Positions 15,614 through 24,783 of a DNA stretch of 64,000 nucleotides are shown piece after piece. Position 1 is the first letter of the stretch. Every line of letters begins with the position of its first letter. This stretch comes from Candidatus Pelagibacter communis (GTDB lineage: Bacteria; Pseudomonadota; Alphaproteobacteria; Pelagibacterales; Pelagibacteraceae), in assembly GCF_012932795.1 (NCBI RefSeq), contig NZ_LANA01000002.1:295419-359418 (forward strand). The letters run 5' to 3'. The notes under the pieces were generated by a model. That model ran no database searches. It had not been told where the DNA came from and saw only the letters and a program-made list of their open reading frames with translations. Made by a program: the position numbers and the translations under genes.

Positions 15614-16500
15614 TTAATAATCAATTTATGTCGATTTCTAAAATTATATAAATATCTTATATAAAAATAATTAATTTTACATAATAATAATTTAAATAAA
15701 AATCTCATAGTTTTTCTAGGATTTGATAGTTCACCTTCATAAATTTTATCAGATTTGAGAAAAAATTCTTTAAAAAAACTTATGCTTATTCTCCATTTGA
15801 TTAAAAAAATTTTTGCTCCTCTACTTCCAGACTCGGTCTTAATAGTAGGGTGGTTTTTATATTTTCTCGTAACAATAGAGCCAAAATGATAAACTTTAAA
15901 ATTATTAATACCTTTAAAAATTCTAACACCTTCTTTCCATAATTTCATATTTAAATCTGGATCAGATCCAGTTCCAGGAAAATATTCTTCACTAAATCCA
16001 CCTACTTTGTCCCATAAATCTTTGTGTATAAGGTGTGGAGCCCATGTTGAGCCTTGAAAATCATAATGATTAGCCATTTTATAATCTTTTAATAATTTTT
16101 CTTCATCAAAATCTTTAAGCTCATTTCCACAATTAAACTTTATAGGACCGTTATTCAACATTATCCCTGATAAATAAAATTTATTGTGTTTAATTTTTTT
16201 TACTTCATTTAATAAAATCTCATCCCAATCTGGACAGAAATAAAAATCATCATGAGCATATAAAATATAATTTGACGTAGCAATTTTTGAAGCTTTATTC
16301 ATGCCTTCACAAATACCCGCATTATAATTTGTTATAGTGTACTTTATATTTTTATTTTTAAGAAATTCTTCAGTACCGTCGTCGCCAATATTAATGTGTG
16401 GAATTATTTCATGTTCAAACTTTGAATTCTTTTCAATACTGGATATACAAAGTTTTAGATATTCTACATTATTAAATGTTGGTATGATTATTGAAAACAT
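15610..16500 (-). CDS. Glycosyltransferase family 2
   Basis: This 296-residue protein starts with FSIIIPTFNNVEYLKLCISSIE, the GT2 beta-strand and helix, and carries INIGDDGTEEF, NYNAGICEGMNKA and LYAHDDFYFCPDW, whose DDD-like AHDDF is the metal and sugar nucleotide site. The acceptor motif is GGFSEEYFPGTGSDPDLNMKLW, the ED-like catalytic base region. The C-terminus is basic and aromatic and may touch the membrane. It is translated just before rfbC and follows the large glycosyltransferase gene after 4 bases. Confidence 0.88.
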   Translation of the reverse strand: MFSIIIPTFNNVEYLKLCISSIEKNSKFEHEIIPHINIGDDGTEEFLKNKNIKYTITNYNAGICEGMNKASKIATSNYILYAHDDFYFCPDWDEILLNEVKKIKHNKFYLSGIMLNNGPIKFNCGNELKDFDEEKLLKDYKMANHYDFQGSTWAPHLIHKDLWDKVGGFSEEYFPGTGSDPDLNMKLWKEGVRIFKGINNFKVYHFGSIVTRKYKNHPTIKTESGSRGAKIFLIKWRISISFFKEFFLKSDKIYEGELSNPRKTMRFLFKLLLCKINYFYIRYLYNFRNRHKLIIK

Positions 16501-16504
16501 TATT

Positions 16505-18622
16505 TTAGTTATTCCAATAATATTTTTTATTTTTTAAACCTAATGCTTTTTCAATTATAAATTCTGCTACAATAGTTGAATTGAAATATTTAAAGTATTT
16601 ATCCCTACCCTTTTTTGCAATTTTTTTTCTTAACTTATTATCATTAGTATATTTATCAATTTTGTAAGCTAAATCATTAATATTTTTATACAAAATTATT
16701 TCATCGGTATTAAAGAAGTTACCAAATTTAGTTTTTTCATCAATCATTACCATTAAACCATTGCCAATTAATTGTGCAAATCTATCGCTACTATAATACT
16801 TAGCTGGTTTACCCTGACTTAAATTAAGTCCAATTTTTGATTGAGATATTGAATTTATAAAATTGTCAGCCCATACAGGTTGTCTTTGATGCATTCCATA
16901 AAGATCAAACCTTATATCGGGAGTTTTTAATAAAAGTTTGTTCATAAAATTTTCTCTTTCATCAAATTTACCATCTTTTAAAACTCCTCGATGTACACCA
17001 TGACTCATTGCAAAGAAGACGTCATTATTAAAGTGGTCATATTTATAATTGTGAAGTTTTTCAAAAGATACATCTACAGGGTTAGGTATATAAAATATTT
17101 TATCCTGTTTTGGAAATTTTAAACTCTTGGGGTCTGTAGTACAAAAACTAGCATCCATTATTTTAATCTTATCTAAAAATCTTTTCTTGTTTATAATCCA
17201 TTGAGAATCCATTCTATCTAAAAACCACTGAACAATTTTAATTTGAGGATAATTTTTTTTAATAAAGTTTAAAGTTTCCAATTGTATTAAATCTGCATGT
17301 CCAAGAATTATGATATTTGGTACATAGTTGCTTATTACTTCAATTAATTTACTATTAAGTCTCTTGGAGCCCTTTGGATCTTTAATAGACCTATAATAAC
17401 TGACTATATCTCTGTCGCTAAATTCCAATACACTATGATTTAATCTTATCAAGCCATTGTTGATTCTTTTGCCAGTGTTGTAAAAAAGTCTACCATTGTG
17501 TCTTTCATTAAAATTTGTAACGTGCAAAATTTTTAGTTTATCGTCTTTATTTAACATAACATTTTTGTATATGAATTTAGTCCCTAATTTAGATCTGTAG
17601 ATATCAATTTTTTCAGTAATATATGCGTCAGTTAAATAAAAATTTTTATATGATAAATTTTGTAATTTAACTCTATGTATCTTATTAATTATTAATTTTT
17701 TAATAGCCTTATAAATATTATCAAAAGTAAGACTCCTTATTATAATTCCATTGGTTATTGTTTCTGGTAATCCCCCTTTATTTGAAATTATAACAGCACA
17801 TCCTCTACTAGAAGCTTCTAAACTAGTTCTACCAAATGGCTCCTCCCATCTAGAACAAGCAACAGCAATGCTAGTTTTTTTAAAAATTTCAAGAACTTTT
17901 GAATGTTTTTGAAAACCGAGAACTTTTAAATTTTCGTGTTCAAAAAAGATTTTTTCTCTTGGCTCATCACCAATAACGTATGACTTCCAATCTTTAAATT
18001 CATTTAAAATTTTTATAATTGCTTTGCCAAATAAATCGTAACCTTTAGCTGAATTTAATTTACCAACAAAAGTAATTAGTTTTTCTTTTTTTTTAATATC
18101 TATCTTAGTTCTATTTATTGATTGATGTATTACTTCTAATTTTAAAGATTTATGGTAAATATTATCTAGATTTTTTAAAAATCTTTTTTTTGACCATTCA
18201 CTGTTAAAAATAATTTTAGAGCAAATAGTTAATAATTGTTTTCTTTCAATTGGAGATTTTGAGCCAATCATTGATATTGGATCATTATGAAAATAAAGTA
18301 CTATTTTAGAATTTAACTTGTCGATCAAATTTACATAATTTGGTCTATTATGTATTTCTATTATTTCAACTTTATTATTTTTATGTAAATCAACAAATTT
18401 ATTAACATATTCTTTACTCTGACTTTTGAATAAAACACTTTTATTAAGATTGATGTTAATATATTTTTCAGGAAATTTATTTTTTAAATCTGTAAAGCCG
18501 TAAATAGTAATATCTTTCTTATAATTACTTTTTTTTGTAGTAGAATGGACAAATAAAGAAACAGCACCTGGATACGTAGGGGAATAATTTTCTTTATATG
18601 GTAATAATATGGAAATTTTCAT
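16505..18622 (-). CDS. Two-domain glycosyltransferase (GT4 plus group-1-like domain)
   Basis: This 705-residue protein joins two GT-B units. Residues 1 to about 345 are a GT4 enzyme: LITFVGKLNSAKGYDLFGKAI, then SRWEEPFGRTSLEASSRGCAVIISNKGGLPE, the E-x7-E nucleotide-sugar motif. Residues about 365-700 start a second domain (LKILHVTNFNERHNGR) with IPNPVDVSFE, GLNLSQGKPAKYYSSDRFAQLIGNGLMVMID and the R/F-A-x-L-x-G motif of CgeB or group-1-like transferases. It may add two sugars in turn, as polymerising capsule enzymes do. It overlaps the GIY-YIG gene by 4 bases. Confidence 0.85.
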   Translation of the reverse strand: MKISILLPYKENYSPTYPGAVSLFVHSTTKKSNYKKDITIYGFTDLKNKFPEKYININLNKSVLFKSQSKEYVNKFVDLHKNNKVEIIEIHNRPNYVNLIDKLNSKIVLYFHNDPISMIGSKSPIERKQLLTICSKIIFNSEWSKKRFLKNLDNIYHKSLKLEVIHQSINRTKIDIKKKEKLITFVGKLNSAKGYDLFGKAIIKILNEFKDWKSYVIGDEPREKIFFEHENLKVLGFQKHSKVLEIFKKTSIAVACSRWEEPFGRTSLEASSRGCAVIISNKGGLPETITNGIIIRSLTFDNIYKAIKKLIINKIHRVKLQNLSYKNFYLTDAYITEKIDIYRSKLGTKFIYKNVMLNKDDKLKILHVTNFNERHNGRLFYNTGKRINNGLIRLNHSVLEFSDRDIVSYYRSIKDPKGSKRLNSKLIEVISNYVPNIIILGHADLIQLETLNFIKKNYPQIKIVQWFLDRMDSQWIINKKRFLDKIKIMDASFCTTDPKSLKFPKQDKIFYIPNPVDVSFEKLHNYKYDHFNNDVFFAMSHGVHRGVLKDGKFDERENFMNKLLLKTPDIRFDLYGMHQRQPVWADNFINSISQSKIGLNLSQGKPAKYYSSDRFAQLIGNGLMVMIDEKTKFGNFFNTDEIILYKNINDLAYKIDKYTNDNKLRKKIAKKGRDKYFKYFNSTIVAEFIIEKALGLKNKKYYWNN

Positions 18623-18873
18623 TTAATATACTGATCTAAGATTTTTTTTCTTCCAAATTTATTTTTTTTAAGTTTATATTCAAAAGACATGGCTTCATTT
18701 TTACTTTTAAATTTTTTGCTATAAATTAACAACCATTTATATCCTTTTGTTGATTTTGCCCCTTTATTATTGTTGTGTTTTTTTAATCGTGATTTTAAAT
18801 CATTAGTATAACCAACATATGTTTTTTTTATCCCTGGGCTGATAGACTTAAGCATATAAGTATAATAATACAT
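18619..18873 (-). CDS. GIY-YIG nuclease-domain protein
   Basis: This 84-residue protein begins MYYYTYMLKSISPG, with the GIY-YIG equivalents YTYML and KTYVGYTNDLKSRLKKHNN, then a C-terminal FEYKLKKNKFGRKK with the conserved glutamate. It is the lone-domain YhbQ/UPF0213 type. Such proteins are common and their DNA target is unknown. It is the first gene of the leftward glycan operon and begins just 6 bases from the 3' end of tRNA-Glu, at the exact boundary of the island. Confidence 0.85.
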   Translation of the reverse strand: MYYYTYMLKSISPGIKKTYVGYTNDLKSRLKKHNNNKGAKSTKGYKWLLIYSKKFKSKNEAMSFEYKLKKNKFGRKKILDQYIK

Positions 18874-18878
18874 ATTTA

Positions 18879-18953
18879 TGGCGGTCCCTGGGGGAATCGA
18901 ACCCCCCTTTGCAGGATGAAAACCAGCTGTCCTAACCGATAGACGAAGGGACC
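18879..18953 (-). tRNA. tRNA-Glu (UUC)
   Basis: The minus strand folds as a full cloverleaf: acceptor GGTCCCT/AGGGACC, D arm GTCT..GGAC, anticodon loop TTTTCAT with anticodon TTC, T arm GGGGG TTCGATT CCCCC, discriminator G and encoded CCA (18881-18879). The anticodon stem GCTGG/CCTGC has a T-T mismatch at its middle pair. The 3' end faces the glycan island. No second copy of this 3' end was found in the window. Confidence 0.95.
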
Positions 18954-19002
18954 ATGTTGTGATCTTTTATTTTAAAAGTCATTATTTATCAAGCCAAATT
19001 AA

Positions 19003-20697
19003 TTATATGATTATATCTCTGATAGTTAATTGGAGTGTTTTTTTGTTATTCCAAATATTTTCATTGATTTGACCCAATACATTTAAACTATTTTTATAGT
19101 TCAATAAATATTCACCCACTTTATTGTTGATAGAATTAAATGATATTGAATTTATTGAAAAACCTGTTTTAGATTTCAAGATTAGTGAAATATGTTTATT
19201 ATCTAGTATAGATGATTTAATAATTTTTAAATCTTTTAATAGAAATGTTGGATTAGGATTACCTGTACCAAAAGGTTCTATTTTTTTTATATCAACATAA
19301 AAATCCATATTTAAAGCAAGAGATGATACTTCTGCATCATATAAAAAAGTGTTATCTCTAAAAGAACCTAAATTTAAAAAATCTTTTTGAATAAAATCAT
19401 CAAATTTTTTAAGATTATTTTTTTTTAATGTAAATCCAGCTGCAGCGTTATGTCCACCACCATTAACTATAATATTTTTATCAAAAGAATTTTTAATTAC
19501 ACGACCAATATTATAATTAAAAACAGATCTAGCTGATCCTTTTAATAATTCATTAGAATTAGTTATTACTATGGCTGGTTTATTAAAATAATCCTTTAGT
19601 CTTGCCGCTATTATTCCAATCAATCCTTCATTAATATTTGGGTTATAATAAATAACAATATCTTTATCTTCATTTTCTATTTTTTTAAAATCAATTTCAT
19701 CCATTATTAATTTTTCAATTTTTTTTCTTTTATTATTAAGTTTTATTAGTTCATTAGATTTATTATTAACAATTTTTAAATTATCAGAAGCTAACAATTC
19801 TGATGCAAAATTTGATTTACCTAATCTACCACCTGCATTTAATATAGGACCTATTAAATAACCAAGGTCATTAATATTAAGTTTATTTTTCCTTTGGCTA
19901 AGATTAAATAATTCATTAATTGCAATATTTTTATTAATATCAAAATTCTTAAGTGTAATTATTGCAATTAACCTATTAAGTTTTCTTAATGGCATTACAT
20001 CACATACTGTTGCTAATAATACATAAATTAGAAAATCAGATACTTTAAATTTGACTTCAATTTTTTTAATCAACAAGTCTAAAAAAAAATAAGTTAAAGT
20101 TGCTGCACATAAATAATCATATTCAATGTAACCATTACCCTTTTTAGGATTTATTATAAAATTTGCTTTAGGAAAGGGTTTGTTTATCTCGTGATGATCA
20201 ATTATCAAAGATTTAATATTGTTTTCATTTAAAAATTCTATTGCTTTGTTAGATGTTGATCCACAATCTAGCATAATTATCAATTTTGGTTTCTTTAAAA
20301 TTAATTTTTGAAATAGCTTTATAGAAGCACCGTAGCCATCTTTTTCTCTATCAGGTATATAGTAAAAGTATGGATGTTTTATATATTCAAAAAACCTTAT
20401 AAATAATGATGTGGCTGCTGAACCGTCGACATCATAGTCACCTAATATACAAATACATTCTTTATTAATAATAGAATTAGTTACTAGTTCAACTGATTTT
20501 TTAAAATCTTCATTTTTTGAAAAAATATTATTAAGTTTTAAATTATTGTCTATACTATTTAGTTCTTCTTCATCAAACTTTCTTGAAACAACTAGTCTTG
20601 ATAAAATATCACTAAGACTATAATCTTGTTTTAATTTTTCTATTAAATTTTTATTATTTTTTTTTTGTTCCCAATTTTTACCAGAGATAGAAATCAT
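19003..20697 (-). CDS. recJ: Single-stranded-DNA-specific exonuclease RecJ
   Basis: This 564-residue protein has the DHH phosphoesterase core: LGDYDVDGSAATSLF (motif I), IMLDCGSTSNKA (II) and SLIIDHHEINKPFP (III, DHH), followed by LCAATLTYFFL and LATVCDVMPL (IV). The DHHA1 block GSARSVFNYNIGRVI and NGGGHNAAAGFTL follows, with an OB-like C-terminal domain. It degrades 5' single strands in recombination and mismatch repair. Its start overlaps the glpX stop by 4 bases. The pair glpX-recJ is a standard alphaproteobacterial order, usually behind hom. Confidence 0.95.
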   Translation of the reverse strand: MISISGKNWEQKKNNKNLIEKLKQDYSLSDILSRLVVSRKFDEEELNSIDNNLKLNNIFSKNEDFKKSVELVTNSIINKECICILGDYDVDGSAATSLFIRFFEYIKHPYFYYIPDREKDGYGASIKLFQKLILKKPKLIIMLDCGSTSNKAIEFLNENNIKSLIIDHHEINKPFPKANFIINPKKGNGYIEYDYLCAATLTYFFLDLLIKKIEVKFKVSDFLIYVLLATVCDVMPLRKLNRLIAIITLKNFDINKNIAINELFNLSQRKNKLNINDLGYLIGPILNAGGRLGKSNFASELLASDNLKIVNNKSNELIKLNNKRKKIEKLIMDEIDFKKIENEDKDIVIYYNPNINEGLIGIIAARLKDYFNKPAIVITNSNELLKGSARSVFNYNIGRVIKNSFDKNIIVNGGGHNAAAGFTLKKNNLKKFDDFIQKDFLNLGSFRDNTFLYDAEVSSLALNMDFYVDIKKIEPFGTGNPNPTFLLKDLKIIKSSILDNKHISLILKSKTGFSINSISFNSINNKVGEYLLNYKNSLNVLGQINENIWNNKKTLQLTIRDIII

Positions 20698-21641
20698 CCT
20701 TTAATAATAGTTGATTTCTTTATAATCTTTTTTAAGTGAGTGTTTTTATGAGTAACTAATGTTTCGGATATATAATTATTGTCTCTAATTTTTATGCCAG
20801 TAAGCACATCGTTTGTAGTGATTCCTGTTGCACAGAATATCGAGTCACCCTTTATAATTTCATTTAACTCATATTTTTTATTAAAATCTGTAATACCCAT
20901 TTTTTGTGCCTCATGTTTATCTTTATCATTATCAAATATAAATCTTCCCTGAAAATGACAATCAAAAGTATCAAGTGCACAAGCAGCTAAAACCCCTTCT
21001 GGTCCACCTCCTATACCTAAAAAAATATCAACATTATATTTTGGGTTTGATACATATAGAGCACCAAGAACATCCCCATCAGTAATTAACTTAATCTTTA
21101 CATTTAATCTTTTTAATTCATCTATTATCTTTTTATGTCTTGGTCTATCCAAAATGCAGGCTGTAATAGATGAAATATCTTTGTTCATAAAATCTGCTAA
21201 ATTGTAGATATTTTTTTTTAATGGGTTATCTAAATCAATTAAACCCTTCTCTACTTTGCCAGTTGAAATTTTGTCCATGTAAGTTTCTGGAGCATTAAAT
21301 AGGTTTCCTTTTTCAGCAATAGCTATAACTGAAATAGCTCCAGGTAAATTATTTGCAGCAAAATTAGTCCCTTCTAATGGATCAACAGCAATATCAAAAC
21401 TTGGTCCATTTTTACTACCAAGAAGTTCGCCAGTATATAACATTGGTGCTTCATCTAATGATCCTTCTCCAATAACTACTTCACCAGAAATATCCATCTT
21501 ATTTAATTCAAATCTCATTGAGTCTACTGCAGCTTGATCTGCAGCAATTTTATTTTTTTTTCCAACTAAATAAGAAGATGCTAATGCCGCTTTAGATGAA
21601 ACATTAATAAATTGATCAATATATTTTTTATCAATACTCAT
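20694..21641 (-). CDS. glpX: Class II fructose-1,6-bisphosphatase
   Basis: This 315-residue protein shows the GlpX motifs: DQAAVDSMRFELN, VVIGEGSLDEAPMLY (GEGxxDEAP metal site), DIAVDPLEGTNFAANN (DPLEGT active site) and GIGGGPEGVLAACAL. It dephosphorylates fructose-1,6-bisphosphate in gluconeogenesis. Both ends touch neighbours: it begins on the SbmA-like stop and overlaps recJ, so the three genes are translated as one unit. Confidence 0.96.
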   Translation of the reverse strand: MSIDKKYIDQFINVSSKAALASSYLVGKKNKIAADQAAVDSMRFELNKMDISGEVVIGEGSLDEAPMLYTGELLGSKNGPSFDIAVDPLEGTNFAANNLPGAISVIAIAEKGNLFNAPETYMDKISTGKVEKGLIDLDNPLKKNIYNLADFMNKDISSITACILDRPRHKKIIDELKRLNVKIKLITDGDVLGALYVSNPKYNVDIFLGIGGGPEGVLAACALDTFDCHFQGRFIFDNDKDKHEAQKMGITDFNKKYELNEIIKGDSIFCATGITTNDVLTGIKIRDNNYISETLVTHKNTHLKKIIKKSTIIKG

Positions 21642-22633
21642 TAAATTTTTTCGTCAACAGACTCAGTGGAATTTATAACATTTTCAAATTCTCTCAAACG
21701 TTTATAGACACTTGCTAGTTCAATAATAGTAGGCCATGCTTTTAACAAGTATTGCATTGACCCCTCAACTCTTCCAAAAGCTCTTATTATTTGTTGCATA
21801 ACACCCAAAGTTACAACCCCTGCAACAATAGCAGGCGCTAAAAAAACATAAGCCGATAATACATTTGCCTGTAAGTACGCCATACGACCAACATTAAAAT
21901 ATAAATATCTTATATAACTTAAAAAATGAATTGAACGAACATCATCAAATAGTTCGTTTATTGTTTTTGGCCTAACATTAATATCATCTTCAGCTACTAC
22001 TAATATTTTTCTATAAGCGGCCTCTTTTTTTTGAAGATCATACTCCACACCAACTAAACGTAATATCCAACCAAGTCCTATCAAGAATGCTGTGCCTCCC
22101 AATGTCCAAATTAAAGCTCCTGTTATTAGCCCATACTGCCAATCACCAAAAAAGAAAATTGGTATACCAAGTGACAATCCTAAAAGTATGGGAACGAACT
22201 GAATTAATACCATAACTGATTCAATAAAACTTGTTCCTAGTGACTCCATAATACGAGTAAACTTGATTGTATCTTCTTGGACTCTTTGAGAAGCACCTTC
22301 GATTTTTCGAGCTTTATCATAAACAGAATGATACCATTCAACCATTGCAGTTCTCCATCTAAATAAAAAATGAGCTGTAAAAAAACTTATTGCTACATAA
22401 AGAGCAATATACATTCCAGCAAGAGTAATAAACGAAGCTAAACTTGCCCAGTATTCATTAATTGTTATTGCATTTGGTGAAGCTAGAGCTTTTTGTATCA
22501 TATCATAAAAAACACCAAACCATTCATTTATCTTTACGTCAATTTTTACTTGAATCCATAACGAAGATAGAATCACAAAAGATCCTAACCATGCCCATAA
22601 AAACCATTTTTTTTGTGAAAAAAATTTAAACAT
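21641..22633 (-). CDS. SbmA/BacA-family inner-membrane protein
   Basis: This 330-residue protein matches SbmA/BacA: an N-terminal membrane segment, WIQVKIDVKINEWFGVFYDMIQKAL, FRWRTAMVEWYHSVYDKARKIEGASQRVQEDTIKF (the ExxxQRVQED core) and a C-terminal RAFGRVEGSMQYLLKAWPTIIELASVYKRLREFE. It has about seven membrane segments. Family members import peptides, antibiotics or, in rhizobia, are needed for symbiosis and very-long-chain lipid traits. It is a little shorter than E. coli SbmA (406), lacking the C-terminal tail. It lacks an ATPase domain, as SbmA does. Confidence 0.85.
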   Translation of the reverse strand: MFKFFSQKKWFLWAWLGSFVILSSLWIQVKIDVKINEWFGVFYDMIQKALASPNAITINEYWASLASFITLAGMYIALYVAISFFTAHFLFRWRTAMVEWYHSVYDKARKIEGASQRVQEDTIKFTRIMESLGTSFIESVMVLIQFVPILLGLSLGIPIFFFGDWQYGLITGALIWTLGGTAFLIGLGWILRLVGVEYDLQKKEAAYRKILVVAEDDINVRPKTINELFDDVRSIHFLSYIRYLYFNVGRMAYLQANVLSAYVFLAPAIVAGVVTLGVMQQIIRAFGRVEGSMQYLLKAWPTIIELASVYKRLREFENVINSTESVDEKI

Positions 22634-22638
22634 TTAAA

Positions 22639-22920
22639 TTATTTAAGAAAATTATCAGCATAAGATTTTTTAATAGTTTTTCTTTTTTGAGGTTCTATTA
22701 TTTCATAATCTATTTTATTTTTTTTTGCATATTCAACAGCTAATTCTTTAGTTGAAAACTCCAAGTTTAATTCTGAAAGAGTATTGGAACTTGTTTCCCA
22801 ACCCATTAAAGGATTAACACCAGAGTTTTCTGTTTCAAATCTGATAATCCATTTATCAGATTTTCCTAATCCAGATTGCATGGAGTTTTTTGTTGGTATA
22901 TAAATTTTAGCCTTGTTCAT
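22639..22920 (-). CDS. NADH dehydrogenase accessory subunit, NDUFS4 family
   Basis: This 93-residue protein begins [29 protein letters not shown] and continues [33 protein letters not shown], the ETC complex I subunit (NDUFS4, 18 kDa) signature with its PLMGW core. Alphaproteobacteria share this subunit with mitochondria, where it stabilises the NADH module of complex I. The gene is remote from the nuo operon, which is normal. It lies between tRNA-Pro and the SbmA-like gene. Confidence 0.9.
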   Translation of the reverse strand: MNKAKIYIPTKNSMQSGLGKSDKWIIRFETENSGVNPLMGWETSSNTLSELNLEFSTKELAVEYAKKNKIDYEIIEPQKRKTIKKSYADNFLK

Positions 22921-22926
22921 AAAAAA

Positions 22927-23003
<77 letters not shown>

Positions 23004-23096
23004 ATTGACGTACTAATACATTAGATATTGAAAATTTCAAAGAATAAACAACATCAAAAATGAGTCTTTTTCAAAAGAATCTGGTATACAATAATA

Positions 23097-23603
23097 ATGA
23101 TCATTACATGCATTAACTGTCACAAAAAATTTGAAGTAGATGCAAGTCTTATACCAAAAGCTGGAAGACTGCTTCAATGTAATGGCTGTAATTATAAGTG
23201 GTTTTTCGAAAAAGAAAAAGCAAACATACCCGTCAATCCAATTAAGATTATTGAAAATACAGATGAAATTAAGCTATCTGAAAAAATATCTGTATCTAAA
23301 AACATTCAAAGTTTTAGTAATATAGAACTTTTAGACCAAGATATTAAGGATGATTTTACAACAAAAAAAAAAATAGACAAAAGTATAGATGAATCTATTA
23401 AAAAAGTTCCTTCAAAAAATAAAAATAGTTATAACTTATTAGGATTAACTGTAGTTTTTATAATAACTTTTATAGCTCTAATTATTATTTTAGACACTTT
23501 TCAGGAACCTTTAAGTAAAATTTTTCCTAATATTGAAATAATTCTTTATAATTTGTACGAAACAATCAATGATATTCGACTATTTTTAAATGATTTAACT
23601 TAA
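23097..23603 (+). CDS. Zinc-ribbon single-span membrane protein (MJ0042 type)
   Basis: This 168-residue protein begins MIITCINCHKKFEVDASLIPKAGRLLQCNGCNYKWF: two CxxC pairs (CINC and CNGC) form an MJ0042-type zinc ribbon. A charged linker of about 70 residues and one membrane segment (LLGLTVVFIITFIALIIILD, about 115-135) follow, then a short C-terminal domain. Such proteins sit in many alphaproteobacteria near ftsE/X or hydrolase genes; no function is known. It precedes nhaA by 4 bases. Confidence 0.8.
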   Translation: MIITCINCHKKFEVDASLIPKAGRLLQCNGCNYKWFFEKEKANIPVNPIKIIENTDEIKLSEKISVSKNIQSFSNIELLDQDIKDDFTTKKKIDKSIDESIKKVPSKNKNSYNLLGLTVVFIITFIALIIILDTFQEPLSKIFPNIEIILYNLYETINDIRLFLNDLT

Positions 23604-23607
23604 TACT

Positions 23608-24780
23608 ATGATCAAATCTTTATCAAAACCTTTTAAATGGTTCTTTCAACTAGAAGCAGCAAGTGGACTAGTTTTGTTGATAGCTGCAATTATTGCTTTA
23701 TATGTAAGTAATTCAAATTTTAGCTCATTATACTTTGATACTCTAAACACTTACTTATTTATTGGTATAAATAGTTTTGGTTTAAAATTATCTGTCCTTC
23801 ACTGGATAAATGATTTGTTAATGGCAATATTTTTTTTCTTTGTAACACTAGAAATAAAACGTGAATTTATTCAAGGTGAATTATCAAATTTTAAGAAAGC
23901 ATTATTACCAATTATCGCAGCAGTTGGCGGCATGGTAATACCTGCACTTTTCTATATTGTTATTAATTTTGGAAACTCAGAAACTTTAAATGGTTGGGCA
24001 ATTCCATCCGCTACTGACATAGCCTTCTCATTAGGAATTTTATCTCTATTGGGTTCGAGAGTACCAATTTCTTTAAAAATTTTTTTAACTGCTCTTGCTA
24101 TTATTGATGACCTGGGTGCAATCCTAATTATTGCTTTTTTTTATTCTGGTGATTTAAGTGTAAGTTATTTAAGTTTAATCTTAGTCTCTTACATTTCTTT
24201 ATTAATTCTAAATAAGTTAGGAATTAAAAGATTTCTACCATACTTGATAATTGGTTCTTTCATGTGGTTTTTTACATTTAAATCTGGAATACACGCAACG
24301 ATTGCTGGAGTACTTTTGGCATCTATAATACCTCACAGAATAAAAACTAAAGATTTTTCTTTATTGATTAAACTTGAGCATGCAATAAGTCCTTATGTTG
24401 CTTTTATGATTATGCCCATTTTTGCATTTGCGAATGCGGGAGTTTCATTGACTGGCTTATCATTTTCATCATTATTACAACCTGTTCCACTTGGAATTCT
24501 TCTTGGTCTATTTATTGGAAAACAAGTTGGTGTTATGATATTTTCGTTTATAGCTGTTAAATCAGGTGTAGCTGAAATGCCAGATAATTCAAATTGGTTT
24601 AGTTTATACGGTGTTTCAATTTTAACTGGTATTGGATTTACAATGAGTTTATTTGTTGGAAATTTAGCTTTTATGGAAAACACTGAGTATATGGATGGTG
24701 TTAAAATTGGAGTATTGGCAGGCTCTCTTCTTTCTACTCTATTTGGCTACTTTTTATTATTATTAAGTTCAAAAAAATAA
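23608..24780 (+). CDS. nhaA: Na+/H+ antiporter NhaA
   Basis: This 390-residue protein has about twelve membrane segments and the NhaA motifs: LLMAIFFFFVTLEIKREF, SATDIAFSLGIL (with the T-D of the crossing helix), ALAIIDDLGAILII with the ion-binding Asp pair DD (about 170-171), and SGIHATIAGVLL. It exports Na+ for H+, which suits a marine cell. Length equals E. coli NhaA. It starts 4 bases after the zinc-ribbon gene and precedes the glutathione peroxidase gene by 3 bases. Confidence 0.96.
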   Translation: MIKSLSKPFKWFFQLEAASGLVLLIAAIIALYVSNSNFSSLYFDTLNTYLFIGINSFGLKLSVLHWINDLLMAIFFFFVTLEIKREFIQGELSNFKKALLPIIAAVGGMVIPALFYIVINFGNSETLNGWAIPSATDIAFSLGILSLLGSRVPISLKIFLTALAIIDDLGAILIIAFFYSGDLSVSYLSLILVSYISLLILNKLGIKRFLPYLIIGSFMWFFTFKSGIHATIAGVLLASIIPHRIKTKDFSLLIKLEHAISPYVAFMIMPIFAFANAGVSLTGLSFSSLLQPVPLGILLGLFIGKQVGVMIFSFIAVKSGVAEMPDNSNWFSLYGVSILTGIGFTMSLFVGNLAFMENTEYMDGVKIGVLAGSLLSTLFGYFLLLLSSKK

Positions 24781-24783
24781 TTT

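Noticed and set aside
18879..18910. tRNA-Glu 3' end as an att site for the glycan island
   Set aside because: I looked for a second copy in the 9.1-10.7 kb region near the integrase and saw none, so no direct repeat supports it within this window.
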